From Planctomycetota bacterium (GTDB taxonomy: Bacteria > Planctomycetota > UBA8108 > UBA1146): a stretch of 64,000 nucleotides of DNA. Positions 34,369 through 43,966 of this stretch are shown here, piece after piece. How positions within the stretch are numbered: the first letter of the stretch is position 1; every line of letters begins with the position of its first letter. The notes beneath the pieces were generated by a model. That model worked only from the letters and a program-made list of their open reading frames with translations, did no database searches and had not been told where the DNA came from. The stretch lies in NCBI GenBank assembly GCA_014240375.1, contig JAAZXB010000003.1, positions 192,249 through 256,248 on the forward strand, written 5' to 3'. Both the position numbers and the translations under genes were made by a program.

Positions 34369-35178
34369 ATGAAATCACTGCGGCGCTGGCTCTCGATTGG
34401 ATTTCCGATGGGATTTCCGATGGGAATCACGATGGGGTTGCTCCCCTTGCTGATGAGTTGCCAGACTACAGAGACCGGGCGTGAATCCGCGGCGATCGGT
34501 AGCCACCCTCCCGCCAGGGTGCTGTTTGTTGGAAACAGTTTCACCTTCTGGCGAGGGGGCCTCGCCCCCCATCTCGAAACCCTCTCCGATGCGATGGATC
34601 CACCACTTGGGTACCAAGCGGAACAGGTGGTTCGGGGGGGCGCATCACTCGAGGTGATGTGGAACCAGACCGATGCGGCCAACCAGATCGCCAGTGGAAA
34701 CTTCGATGTGGTGGTGCTCCAGGAGGACCTACCCGAGACCGATGTCGCTTCTTTCCGCAACTACTCGCGGAAGTTTGTCGAAGCGGTCCGGCAGGCCGGA
34801 GCACGGCCGATCCTCTTCATGGCGTGGGAGTATGATCGGCTCGACTGGATCTCGCTGGATGAGATCATCACCGCTCACCGGCAAGTGGCGGGTCAACTCC
34901 AGGTCGAGGTGGCGCCGGTCGGTTTGGCATGGCGCAATTCAATAATTCAGCAGCCTGATTTGAACATGTATGCCCGAGACGCCGAGCATCCGAGTGTAGC
35001 GGGGATGTTCCTCTCCTTGATGGTGATCGAGGGCACCATCTCCGGGATCGATCCTGTCGATCGAGTCCCGGATGCACTTCCCATCCGAGGACTGCAACGA
35101 CTCGATGGCGATGCACTACAGTTCCTCCGGAGCATCGCAGGCCAGTCGATTCGACAGTGGAATCTTCCGCCGCGCTGA
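34369..35178 (+). CDS. SGNH-family hydrolase lipoprotein
   Basis: A 269-residue lipoprotein. The ATG at 34369 follows CAGGAGG, and the signal sequence contains a curious GFPMGFPMGITMG repeat before the lipobox LLMSC (Cys31). The SGNH pattern is visible: VLFVGNSFTFWRGG with the nucleophile Ser, VVRGGASL for the Gly block, VVLQED in the Asn block position, and ARDAEHPSVAG containing the catalytic Asp-x-x-His. It is probably a surface esterase or a relative acting on carbohydrate esters. Confidence 0.82.
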   Translation: MKSLRRWLSIGFPMGFPMGITMGLLPLLMSCQTTETGRESAAIGSHPPARVLFVGNSFTFWRGGLAPHLETLSDAMDPPLGYQAEQVVRGGASLEVMWNQTDAANQIASGNFDVVVLQEDLPETDVASFRNYSRKFVEAVRQAGARPILFMAWEYDRLDWISLDEIITAHRQVAGQLQVEVAPVGLAWRNSIIQQPDLNMYARDAEHPSVAGMFLSLMVIEGTISGIDPVDRVPDALPIRGLQRLDGDALQFLRSIAGQSIRQWNLPPR

Positions 35179-35220
35179 GCCGATTCCCAACCGTCGATCC
35201 TCCATCGCGGGTAGATGGCA

Positions 35221-36333
35221 TCACTCGATATCGTAAATGAGTAGGTGCACATCGAGATCACCGTTGACCAGCGGGATCTTGTGGCTCGGTTTCAGCAAGA
35301 TCGCCTTCTCGTAAACATCTGTGGCGGACAGCAACGCCACGCGCCAACCATGTAGACGGCGAATCACGCGTCCGAACTGCGCAGGAAAATCGGACTCCGT
35401 CGCCAATCGTTTGCCATAGGGTGGATTGGTCACGACGATCCTGGCTGCCCCATCCGGTTGCAGATCGAGTACCGATTGCTGGCGAAAGGCCAGTTTGATG
35501 CCGGCAATCTTCGCATTGTCTTGAGCGATCTCGAGAGCCTCGGAGTCTATATCTGCGGCGATGATGGAAGGCTTCTGTCCTGTCACATCACCACGGAGTG
35601 CACCTCGCAGGGTGCGCATCTGTTGCGCTTGAATCACGCCATGGCACGCCCAGCGCTCGAAGCCAAAGCGCTCTCGGGCGAGCCCTGGAGCGACCCCGGA
35701 CGCCCACAGCGCCGACTCGATGGCGATGGTTCCCGATCCACACATCGGATCGATCAGTGGTGAACGACGATCCCAACCGACCATGCGAAGGATCGCCGCG
35801 GCCAGGGTCTCTCGTAACGGTGCTCCACCACCTCTGGCCCGATATCCACGCAGATGGAGTGGTGAACCCGACATGTCGAGATAGATGGTCGCCTTGTCAT
35901 TGGCGAGATACACGAACACTCGAACATCTGGATCGTCACGATCGACCGAAGGTCGATCTCCCTCGCGATCGCGTATCTGATCCACGATGGCATCCTTGGC
36001 TCTGAGGGCGACGAATCCACTGTGGTTCAAGGTACTGCCCACCGCCACGGAACTGACGGAAAACGTTTGCTGGGTCGTGATGTAAGGGGACCAGTCCACT
36101 GCACGTACGGCATCGTACAGCTGGTCTGCGGTGGTCACCGGACTTCGACCCACGACCACGAGTATCCTCTGAGCGATGCGACTCTGCAGACAAGCTCTCC
36201 AGCCATCACTCCATTCACCACGAAAGGGAATGCCTCCTCGATTCAACCGTACGCTCTTGAAATCGAGTTCGCGTAGTTCCTCACACAGCACATCTTCGGT
36301 GAGGCGGATCGCCGATGCGTAAAACTCCTGCAT
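35221..36333 (-). CDS. THUMP-domain class I SAM-dependent RNA methyltransferase (RlmL N-terminal type)
   Basis: A 370-residue member of COG0116, related to the rRNA m2G methyltransferase RlmL. The N-terminal region is a ferredoxin-like plus THUMP domain (ASAIRLTEDVLCEELREL, VFVYLANDKATIYLDMSG). The methyltransferase domain shows LIDPMCGSGTIAIESALWA for SAM binding, IIAADIDSEALEIAQDNA and the catalytic VTNPPYG. It lacks the RlmK half found in the E. coli fusion. The ATG at 36333 has GGAG six bases upstream; an ATG four codons earlier (36345) is also possible. Confidence 0.9.
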   Translation of the reverse strand: MQEFYASAIRLTEDVLCEELRELDFKSVRLNRGGIPFRGEWSDGWRACLQSRIAQRILVVVGRSPVTTADQLYDAVRAVDWSPYITTQQTFSVSSVAVGSTLNHSGFVALRAKDAIVDQIRDREGDRPSVDRDDPDVRVFVYLANDKATIYLDMSGSPLHLRGYRARGGGAPLRETLAAAILRMVGWDRRSPLIDPMCGSGTIAIESALWASGVAPGLARERFGFERWACHGVIQAQQMRTLRGALRGDVTGQKPSIIAADIDSEALEIAQDNAKIAGIKLAFRQQSVLDLQPDGAARIVVTNPPYGKRLATESDFPAQFGRVIRRLHGWRVALLSATDVYEKAILLKPSHKIPLVNGDLDVHLLIYDIE

Positions 36334-36533
36334 CAGAAACTCCATCGATCACGGAGAATCGAGGTACCCCGTAGTGAGAAACCAGGAAGCAGATCCAACA
36401 AGTGGCTCACCCCCCATCGATCGAGTTCAGAAATCACCATCACTGCCCCTTGCGCCAGGAAATGCCCGAGTGGAGGTCAAACTACTGATCCGTGCCTCCG
36501 AGTTCAAGTCCGACCACGGTCCCAGCAGAGTGT

Positions 36534-37628
36534 TCATGCACAGGGCCAATCGGTGTAGCCCTCTTTCCCACCGAGGTAAAAGGATCTCCGGTTCCAGGGA
36601 GTCAGCGGCAGATCCTCGCGTAATCGTCGGCGTAGATCCGGATTCGAGATGAAATCCCGGCCAAAGATGACCCCATCACAGCGTCCAGAATCGAGGGCAT
36701 CCCGCGCACTATCACGGGTATAGCCCCCACCAGCCAGGTACAACCCCGCGTTTCCACCGGAGAAGGACTCCCTCATTCGCTGACAGATGGCAGCCAGCCC
36801 TGGCTCTCGTTGACCCACCGAGAAACTCTCGACGACATCCAGAAAAGCGATCTTCAGCAGTGCCAGTTGCTCGGCCAGAGTGCCGTAGGTTTCCAGCATG
36901 TTCTCATCCGCACGATCCCCATCGAGATCGCCGCTGATGGGAGACACCCTGTATCCGACATTTTCTGCCCCCCACACACCGATCACTGCCGCGGCAACCT
37001 CGAGACAGAATCGAAGTCGGTTCTCCAGTGATCCACCGTATTGATCGGTTCGATCATTGATACCAGAGCGAAGAAATTGCTCCAGCAAGTATCCATTGGC
37101 TCCGTGGATCTCCACTCCATCAAAGCCCGCTTCCATGGCATTGCTGGCAGCGATGCGAAAAGTGTCGATCACCTGTGGAATCTCATCACTCGACAATGCT
37201 CTCGGAGTAGAGCATCGAGCTCTGTGGCCTTCTGCATCGATGTAAGTCTTGCTCTGTGCCGGCACATCGGTCGAAGATATCGGGGCCTGATTCGCGGGCT
37301 GCAGAGATCGATGGCTGACCCTACCGACATGCCACAACTGGCAAATGATCTTGCCGCCGACGCCGTGAACTCTTTCAGTGACCTGCTTCCACCCTTGCAC
37401 CTGTTCTCGATGGTGAATTCCGGGGGTGGCAAAGTAGCCATGCCCCGCGGGACAGACCGGTGCCGCTTCGGAGATGATGACCACCGCACCATCGGAGGGA
37501 TCAGCCCTTTGAGCGTAGTATTCGGCGTGCATCGCACCGGGGAGGTTTCCCGGTTGAATCGCTCTCGAGCGGGTCAGCGGAGCCATCCAGATCGGCCAGG
37601 GTCCCTTGGGTTCACCGAGTCGCGTCAT
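36534..37628 (-). CDS. Old Yellow Enzyme-family NADH:flavin oxidoreductase
   Basis: A 364-residue FMN-dependent alkene reductase of the NemA/OYE family, starting ATG 37628 behind CAGGAG. Family blocks are MAPLTRSRA, QLWHVGRVSH, APISSTDVPA, DGVEIHGANGYLLEQFL, NDRTDQYGGSLENRLRF and CDGVIFGRDFISNPDL. The His-Gly-Ala-Asn motif is the usual His/Asn substrate site. It reduces activated C=C bonds using NAD(P)H in the cytoplasm. The stretch 36334-36533 downstream holds nothing I can identify. Confidence 0.95.
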   Translation of the reverse strand: MTRLGEPKGPWPIWMAPLTRSRAIQPGNLPGAMHAEYYAQRADPSDGAVVIISEAAPVCPAGHGYFATPGIHHREQVQGWKQVTERVHGVGGKIICQLWHVGRVSHRSLQPANQAPISSTDVPAQSKTYIDAEGHRARCSTPRALSSDEIPQVIDTFRIAASNAMEAGFDGVEIHGANGYLLEQFLRSGINDRTDQYGGSLENRLRFCLEVAAAVIGVWGAENVGYRVSPISGDLDGDRADENMLETYGTLAEQLALLKIAFLDVVESFSVGQREPGLAAICQRMRESFSGGNAGLYLAGGGYTRDSARDALDSGRCDGVIFGRDFISNPDLRRRLREDLPLTPWNRRSFYLGGKEGYTDWPCA

Positions 37629-37886
37629 GGCACTCCTGTTTCAACGATTCAATTGGGCTCTGGCACACCGAAGAAGGGGTCCATAGACCTCAAAAGCACT
37701 CCTGCACCGCACGATACTGGATCCTCCCACGCAACCCGAGCAATTCTCAAATCATCACTTTTTTGGATACCTTTCCCATGCTGACGACATAATCTACGGC
37801 CCATGGAGTGGGTGACATCGTGCTTCCGTCCTCACTCAGCACCATTTCAATTCGCTCTACAAAACGACCACCAGAAAGGCAGCAAG

Positions 37887-39077
37887 ATGACCTGGAGAAA
37901 CTGGACCTCAGGGTTCATCGCAGTTCTCACCCTGTCAATTTACACGACCCCACTCGATGCGATGCAGGAGATGAATGCCACCTGGAAAAATGGACTTCGA
38001 TTCTCCACCGCCGACGGAGAAAACTCCATCTCCTTGGGTGGTCGCTTACAGATCGATGCTGGATTCTTCAGTGAAGAATCTGGAATCGATGCTGAACAGG
38101 ATGGCGTCGAGATGCGAAGAGCAAGACTGGCCATCGCAGGAGTCATCGGTGGAAATGTTGAGTTCAAAACTCAATACGACTTCGGTGGCGGAGATGCCGA
38201 TTTCAAGGACGCTTATGTTGGATTGAAAGATGCCGGTTTCCTCGGCCATGTTCGCATTGGCCAGCTCAAGGAACCGATGGGCCTCGAATGGGCCACCAGT
38301 AGCAAGTACATCACATTTGCTGAGCGTAGTTTTACTTCCGCAATCAACCCGGGTCGAAACACCGGTCTTCTATCGATGCATTCGCTAGGGGCCGACGACA
38401 ACGGATCAGTAGCGATCGGTTACTTCAAAGATGTCAACGGTTACGGCAATGGCCAGGAAGATGATCAGAGTTCGCTCACCGGCCGAGTGACATTCCTGCC
38501 CTTCGTCGAAGACAGCGGTCAACGCCTGCTTCACCTCGGTGCATCCTTCAGTAAACGAGATTCCTCGGAAGGGTCGGTTCGATACCATGCCGACTCCCTC
38601 TCTCACATGGGGGAAGACATCGTTGACAGCGGACTCTTCTCCTCGGCCAGTACCGATCTCTTTGGCGCAGAAGTCGCCTATCTTCAGGGACCATGGTCCG
38701 CTCAGGCTGAACTGATCACCTCGACCCTCGAGGACGACTCCGAAGTGACCGCATGGTACGCCCAGGGTAGTTACTTTCTCAGCGGTGAGATTCGCCCCTA
38801 CAAGAAGTCGACCGCTTCATTCTCGCGAATCAAACCGAAGAACAACTACGGAAAAGATGGAAGCGGAGCCCTAGAAGTGGCCATCCGTGTACAGGAGATT
38901 GAACTGGAGGAAATGCTCTCGAACGAAAATGCCGAGGCGTTGTCGATCGGGATCAACTGGTACCTGAATGCCAATTCTCGGGTGATGTTCAATGTCATCC
39001 AAGCATCCCCCGATGCAGCCTCTGGATACGGAAACGACGTCCACAGTTACGTCATGAGATTTGCTGTAAATTTTTAG
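37887..39077 (+). CDS. Phosphate-selective porin O/P family outer membrane protein
   Basis: A 396-residue outer-membrane porin of the OprP/OprO family (PF07396). The ATG at 37887 follows AAAGGCAG and begins a signal peptide ending near LDAMQ. Barrel-type sequence follows, with the family start block NSISLGGRLQIDAGFF, RRARLAIAGVIGGNVEFKTQ, DAYVGLKDAGFLGHVRIGQL and KEPMGLEWATSSKYITFAER, and it ends in the terminal aromatic AVNF. The next two genes encode a DUF47 and a PiT protein, so transport of phosphate fits. I found no clear Pho box in the 257 bases before it. Confidence 0.9.
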   Translation: MTWRNWTSGFIAVLTLSIYTTPLDAMQEMNATWKNGLRFSTADGENSISLGGRLQIDAGFFSEESGIDAEQDGVEMRRARLAIAGVIGGNVEFKTQYDFGGGDADFKDAYVGLKDAGFLGHVRIGQLKEPMGLEWATSSKYITFAERSFTSAINPGRNTGLLSMHSLGADDNGSVAIGYFKDVNGYGNGQEDDQSSLTGRVTFLPFVEDSGQRLLHLGASFSKRDSSEGSVRYHADSLSHMGEDIVDSGLFSSASTDLFGAEVAYLQGPWSAQAELITSTLEDDSEVTAWYAQGSYFLSGEIRPYKKSTASFSRIKPKNNYGKDGSGALEVAIRVQEIELEEMLSNENAEALSIGINWYLNANSRVMFNVIQASPDAASGYGNDVHSYVMRFAVNF

Positions 39078-39086
39078 CCTGGTGTA

Positions 39087-39111
39087 GTGTGGCCAAATAT
39101 TGGCTTCACAC
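39087..39111 (+). promoter_or_regulatory. Hairpin between porin and DUF47 genes
   Basis: An interrupted inverted repeat, GTGTG-GCCAA / TTGGC-TT-CACAC, with a 3-base loop, 10 bases after the porin stop. No T-run follows. It could reduce readthrough into the transporter genes or protect the porin message. Confidence 0.35.
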
Positions 39112-39221
39112 CCCTTAGTTTGATCTGGCATACTCCGCCAGGTGAGCGATCCGCTGGTGCCTCTTTCTTGCCCATCGGATTGCTGTCCAGAGTTTGCTTG
39201 AAACAGATCACAGGAGAATGA

Positions 39222-39896
39222 ATGCGTACCTTTGCCAACCTGTTTGGAAAATCTCCTTTCGTGCCTCTGCAATCGCACATGCGGAAGGTCAGCGAGTGCA
39301 TCGACGGTCTCGGTGAGTTGTTCCAGGTATTCATCAACGGGGACCATGCTTCCATCGGAGAGATTGCCCGCAAGATCTCCAAGACCGAGCATGAAGCAGA
39401 TCTGGTCAAGAATGACATCCGCGACCACCTTCCCAGGGGCCTGTTCCTCCCGGTAGATCGAGGCAAGTTGATGGAGATCTTGTCCACCCAGGATGAGATT
39501 GCCGATACTGCTGAGAACATCGGAGTTCTGTGCAACTTGAAAAATCTACCGGTCCCCGACTCGATGAAGGACCTGTTCATAGAGTTCTGTAGCGAGACCA
39601 CGAGTTGTTTCCATCTCAGTCGTAGAGTGATCGAAGAACTCGATGAATTGCTCGAAAGTGGGTTCGGTGGTGTTGAAGCAGATAAGGTGCGGGAACTCGT
39701 CCATGCCGTGGCGGTCAAGGAACACGAGGTTGATATCTGCCAGCGCAAACTGCTCAAGATCGTGTTTGATTCGGAAGACTCTCTCAGTCACACGCAGTTT
39801 TATCTGTGGCTGAGAATCTTGTCGGAAATAGCGACCATCAGCGATCTCAGTGAAAATCTTGCAGACAAGGTTCGAACGACACTGGAGAACAAGTAG
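39222..39896 (+). CDS. DUF47 family PhoU-like phosphate transport regulator
   Basis: A 224-residue all-helical protein of the DUF47/TIGR00153 family, related to PhoU. The ATG at 39222 follows CAGGAG. Family features are the start FGKSPFVPLQSHMRKVSEC, ARKISKTEHEADLVKNDIRD, LPVDRGKLMEILSTQDEIAD and the C-terminal ILSEIATISDLSENLADKVR. Such proteins are encoded next to PiT transporters and are thought to control them. Here the PiT gene follows after 72 bases. Confidence 0.94.
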   Translation: MRTFANLFGKSPFVPLQSHMRKVSECIDGLGELFQVFINGDHASIGEIARKISKTEHEADLVKNDIRDHLPRGLFLPVDRGKLMEILSTQDEIADTAENIGVLCNLKNLPVPDSMKDLFIEFCSETTSCFHLSRRVIEELDELLESGFGGVEADKVRELVHAVAVKEHEVDICQRKLLKIVFDSEDSLSHTQFYLWLRILSEIATISDLSENLADKVRTTLENK

Positions 39897-39968
39897 CGAG
39901 CGTAGAGCAAGCATTCATTTCGTTCAGTTCACTGGCTATTCAGCCATAGGAATCGGTCTAGAACTTTC

Positions 39969-41420
39969 ATGGAACACGCAGAAATCTTGTGGGCACTGGC
40001 AGGAATCTTTGGATTCTACATGGCCTGGAACATCGGTGCCAATGACGTGGCCAACGCCATGGGTACGTCGGTGGGTTCAGGCGCTCTCACGCTCCGCAGA
40101 GCAGTCATCATTGCTGCTGTGCTGGAGTTCGCAGGTGCGTTCCTTGCCGGATCCAAGGTTTCGGATACGGTCCGTAAGGGGATCGTCGATACCGATCTCT
40201 TCAGCGGAGATCCGACGGCCTTCATCTGCGGAATGCTGGCTGCTCTACTCGCTGCGGGAGCATGGCTGCAAATTGCCTCGTACTATGGATGGCCTGTCTC
40301 CACCACCCACTCCATCGTAGGTGCCATCATCGGTTTCGGAATCCTCTACGCGATCGAAGCCCCCCCCGAACGAAATCTAAGCTGGACCACTGCAATTCAC
40401 TGGCCCAAGGTCGGACAGATCGTCTCGAGTTGGGTGATATCTCCACTGCTCAGCGCTACGATCAGTTACCTGACCTTCAAATTACTATTGAAGAACATCT
40501 TCTATCAGAAGAACCCTCTGGAGGCGACCAAGAGACTCGCCCCGCTGCTGGTCTTCATCGTCATGACGATCTTGACCCTGACGATGGTCTTCAAGGGACT
40601 CAAGAATATCGACCTCGATCTCGAACTGGGTCCGGCGTTGCTCATCGCCATGGGAGTCGGATTCGCGTCTGCCATCATCGCCGCAGTTCTGGTACGCCGG
40701 ATCAAGGTCACGGACCCTGTGGAGAGTAGCAGCGGCCACAAAATACAATACCAAGAGCAGTCGCTGCAAAAGGCGAGGAAACACCTGAGACGACTTCAGG
40801 ATGTGTCCGACGCAGGCACCCAGGAAGAGATCGCAACATTGCTCAAGGGAGCCGAGGACCTCGGAGCACGCCTCGAAAAGAAACGAGGCCCGACCGACAA
40901 TCCAGCTCTGAACAAGGTCGAAAAGATCTTCATCTACTTGCAGATCCTGAGTGCTTGCTTCGTCGCCTTTGCTCATGGATCCAATGATGTTGCCAATGCC
41001 ATCGGCCCCCTGTCGGCAGTCTTGCAAACGATTGAGGATGGAAAAGTAGCACTCAAATCAACAGTGGCACCGGAAGTGCTGGCACTGGGCGGGCTGGGAA
41101 TCATCATCGGTCTGGCGACCTGGGGCTGGCGAGTGATGGAGACGGTCGGCCGTCGTATCACCGAGTTGACGCCATCTCGTGGATTCACCGCTGAATTCGC
41201 AGCAGCGACCACCATCGTGCTGGCCACCAAACTCGGATTACCGATCTCGACCACCCATACGCTGGTGGGAGCGGTGGTCGGAGTTGGCCTGGCCCGGGGC
41301 ATGGGCGCACTGAACCTCAATACGGTCCGAGACATCGCCATCTCCTGGGTGATCACGGTGCCAGCGGGAGCCATATTCGCGATGATCTTCTACAAGATTC
41401 TGATGGCCTTCTTCGGCTAA
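39969..41420 (+). CDS. Inorganic phosphate transporter, PiT family
   Basis: A 483-residue membrane protein of the PiT family (PF01384), which carries metal-phosphate by proton or sodium symport. The two inverted signature repeats are present: GANDVANAMGTSVGSGAL at residues 23-40 and GSNDVANAIGPLSAV near residue 337, each followed by a WPVSTTHS- or LPISTTHT-type block. A hydrophilic loop of about 100 residues near residues 250-330 separates the halves. It forms one unit with the DUF47 gene and the porin upstream. Confidence 0.95.
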   Translation: MEHAEILWALAGIFGFYMAWNIGANDVANAMGTSVGSGALTLRRAVIIAAVLEFAGAFLAGSKVSDTVRKGIVDTDLFSGDPTAFICGMLAALLAAGAWLQIASYYGWPVSTTHSIVGAIIGFGILYAIEAPPERNLSWTTAIHWPKVGQIVSSWVISPLLSATISYLTFKLLLKNIFYQKNPLEATKRLAPLLVFIVMTILTLTMVFKGLKNIDLDLELGPALLIAMGVGFASAIIAAVLVRRIKVTDPVESSSGHKIQYQEQSLQKARKHLRRLQDVSDAGTQEEIATLLKGAEDLGARLEKKRGPTDNPALNKVEKIFIYLQILSACFVAFAHGSNDVANAIGPLSAVLQTIEDGKVALKSTVAPEVLALGGLGIIIGLATWGWRVMETVGRRITELTPSRGFTAEFAAATTIVLATKLGLPISTTHTLVGAVVGVGLARGMGALNLNTVRDIAISWVITVPAGAIFAMIFYKILMAFFG

Positions 41421-41705
41421 CCGATCCCTGCTGTGAGGATCCTTGGCTCCGAGCAGAACACCCGATCAGCGTGGATCCGGGACCTTACGCTGGAAACAGG
41501 GCCGCTGATTCTTGTGCGAGAGGATCCCGAACGACGCACGGGAGTTCCAACAAGACCCAGCGGACTCGGATGTGGAGTTCTAGCGGGTACCCCACACACG
41601 GGAGCCTCCGGCCAGCACTTGACGCTGACTCGATTCCGTATCACCATCTTTTCTCGATGATGAATAGTGCATGACCCTGCGCCCCCGATTCCAAAGGAGC
41701 CGACG

Positions 41706-43796
41706 ATGCGATCCCTACCCTTCTTCTTGACATCGATCTTGACGATTCTGGTATCCATCTGCTCCCTCGATCTTGCCACTGCGAGTGAGGTTCCTGCGGA
41801 CCCCCGAGCGGGAATCATCAGCGCTGTCGAATGGAGTGAAGATGGTCAGTTTCTGACCTACACCAACATGAAAACCCGCTATCGATTCGACCTGACCAGC
41901 GGAGAGCGTGAAGAACTGGGAGTCGCGGAAGACACGCCAGCACCTCCACGGAGCAGATCTCGAAGGTCTCGTGGAGGCGGAGGAAGTCTCACCGGTACCT
42001 ATGTCGGACGGCCCACACGAGGGCGCCAGTATACTCAGGTCGATTCTCCCAATGACCGCTGGGAAGCTCTTTACGAGAACTGGAACGTGGTCCTCAAGGA
42101 GAAGGAGACGGGCGAGAAAATCGCCGTCACCATCACTGGAAATGAAGACATTCACTATGGAACCGCCAGCTGGGTCTATGGCGAAGAGCTGGGGCAGAAT
42201 CGGGCGATGTGGTGGACCCCTGACTCTCAGAAATTGCTCTTTTACAAGTTTGACGATACCGGCGTGAATCCGTTTCACCTGGTAACGGGTTGGTCGAAGT
42301 TCAATACCGTTCACTACCCGGAGTACTACCCCAAAGCGGGCGCCAAGAACCCCGGGGCAGAGTTGTTGGTATACGACCTCGCAACCCAGAAGATCACACC
42401 CATCGATGTCGGCGGTGGCTCAGAGGAATACATCTACAACATCCGAACTTCTCCCGATGGAGCCGTGATGCTGGTCAACTGGACCGATCGGTTGCAACAA
42501 CATCTCAAGGTGATGGCCATCGATCTAGAAACTGGTTCTTGTCGGCTCGTGATCGACGAACAACAACCGACCTGGCAGACAAACAGTCCTGCGATGCGTT
42601 ACCTGGCCGACCATGAGCGCTTCATCTGGACCAGTGAGAGTAGTGGATTCAGTCATTACCAGTTGCGCCATCTCAACGGGGAGTTGATCCACCAGCTTTC
42701 GAGCGGAGAGTTTCAGGCCACGGGCATAGACTTTGTCGATGAAGAAACTTCTCAGATGGGTTTCCGCGGCTTCAGCTCGCCGGTCAATCCCTACTACATG
42801 CAATACCACATCGTGGGCCTCGATGGATCGAATCAAAGACGGGTCACCACTCTCGATTTCCATCACTCTGGTTTCCAGTTATCTCCGGACAAGAAGTGGT
42901 TGGTCGCCCAGTACGAAGAGGTCAACACGCCGCCATCCACTGCCCTCTACAGTACCGAGGGTAAGTTGATCGCCAAGTTAGCTGAAGGTGATCCAGCCGC
43001 TGCCGCCAACATCGCTGAGATGTTCAGCTTTCGCTCCAACGATGATCAACACGACATCTACGGTATTCTCTACAAGCCAAAGGACTTCGATCCGACCCAG
43101 CAATACGCCATCATCAATTCCCTCTATGGCGGACCCGGTTCCAATGAGATCTCTGCTCGCTACGCCCCAAACCCTCGTTCCGAGAACAATCGTGGTTACC
43201 TGGTGGTCAAGGTCAACAATCGTGGCACTGGAAATCGGGGCAAGGCGTTTCTCGGTGCGGCCTACCTTCGCCTGGGAGACATCGACATCCAGGATCATGC
43301 CGATGCGATCCGGATGTTACGCAAGCGCCCCTATGTGGACGGCTCGCGCGTGGGAATCGTCGGGTTTTCCTACGGTGGATACATGTCGGCGATGGGAATT
43401 CTGAAACACCCGGATGTCTACACCGCGGCGGTCAATGGATCGGGAGTCACGGACTGGCGCCACTACGACACCATCTACACCGAACGCTACATGAGCACTC
43501 CCCAGCTCAATCCGGATGGCTACGACATCGGACGCGCCACACGCGAGGATTACGTCGAGAATTTCAAGGAAGCCGGTGGGCACCTGCTGATCATGCATGG
43601 AATGGTCGATGACAATGTTCATCCGAGTAATGCATTCCAGTTGATCGATGCCCTGGATAAGGGGGAAGCGTCCTATGAAAGTCGCTTCTTCCCCAACAAC
43701 GGTCACGGCCTCGGACGCGGGGCGAGGAAAACCCAGTGGGAGTTCTTCGACCGGGTGCTACAACCACAGTTCAGGGGTCGTCGTATCTCGCTCTGA
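41706..43796 (+). CDS. S9 family (dipeptidyl peptidase IV-like) serine peptidase
   Basis: A 696-residue exported prolyl-oligopeptidase-family enzyme. The ATG at 41706 follows AAAGGAG and starts a signal peptide (MRSLPFFLTSILTILVSICS). An N-terminal DPP IV-type beta-propeller (VEWSEDGQFLTYTN, WWTPDSQKLLFYKFDD) precedes the alpha/beta-hydrolase domain. The catalytic Ser555 is in GFSYGGYMSAM, the Asp is probably in HGMVDDNVH, and the His is in FPNNGHGLG. It should remove dipeptides from peptides outside the cytoplasm. The 285 bases upstream hold no recognisable gene. Confidence 0.93.
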   Translation: MRSLPFFLTSILTILVSICSLDLATASEVPADPRAGIISAVEWSEDGQFLTYTNMKTRYRFDLTSGEREELGVAEDTPAPPRSRSRRSRGGGGSLTGTYVGRPTRGRQYTQVDSPNDRWEALYENWNVVLKEKETGEKIAVTITGNEDIHYGTASWVYGEELGQNRAMWWTPDSQKLLFYKFDDTGVNPFHLVTGWSKFNTVHYPEYYPKAGAKNPGAELLVYDLATQKITPIDVGGGSEEYIYNIRTSPDGAVMLVNWTDRLQQHLKVMAIDLETGSCRLVIDEQQPTWQTNSPAMRYLADHERFIWTSESSGFSHYQLRHLNGELIHQLSSGEFQATGIDFVDEETSQMGFRGFSSPVNPYYMQYHIVGLDGSNQRRVTTLDFHHSGFQLSPDKKWLVAQYEEVNTPPSTALYSTEGKLIAKLAEGDPAAAANIAEMFSFRSNDDQHDIYGILYKPKDFDPTQQYAIINSLYGGPGSNEISARYAPNPRSENNRGYLVVKVNNRGTGNRGKAFLGAAYLRLGDIDIQDHADAIRMLRKRPYVDGSRVGIVGFSYGGYMSAMGILKHPDVYTAAVNGSGVTDWRHYDTIYTERYMSTPQLNPDGYDIGRATREDYVENFKEAGGHLLIMHGMVDDNVHPSNAFQLIDALDKGEASYESRFFPNNGHGLGRGARKTQWEFFDRVLQPQFRGRRISL

Positions 43797-43966
43797 TGCT
43801 CGTGAGTTTGACCGATTCCAAGCGATGGTGGTGAAATCATCGCTGATGTGTGATGGTCGCTCCATCGTGCAGTTCTCGGTGCTTCCAGGCGTCTTATTCC
43901 TTCTGATATTTGTGGCCGGTTCTGGCACTCCAGCAGTAAAATAGAAGGTTGGATGAAGGAGTTCCA

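Noticed and set aside
37760..37886. Pho box upstream of the phosphate porin
   Set aside because: No pair of CTGTCAT-like repeats with proper spacing was found; only partial resemblance such as CTGACGACAT.
43920..43945. Sigma-54 promoter before the ASST-like gene
   Set aside because: A TGGCAC is present but the -12 TTGC element at the required spacing is missing.
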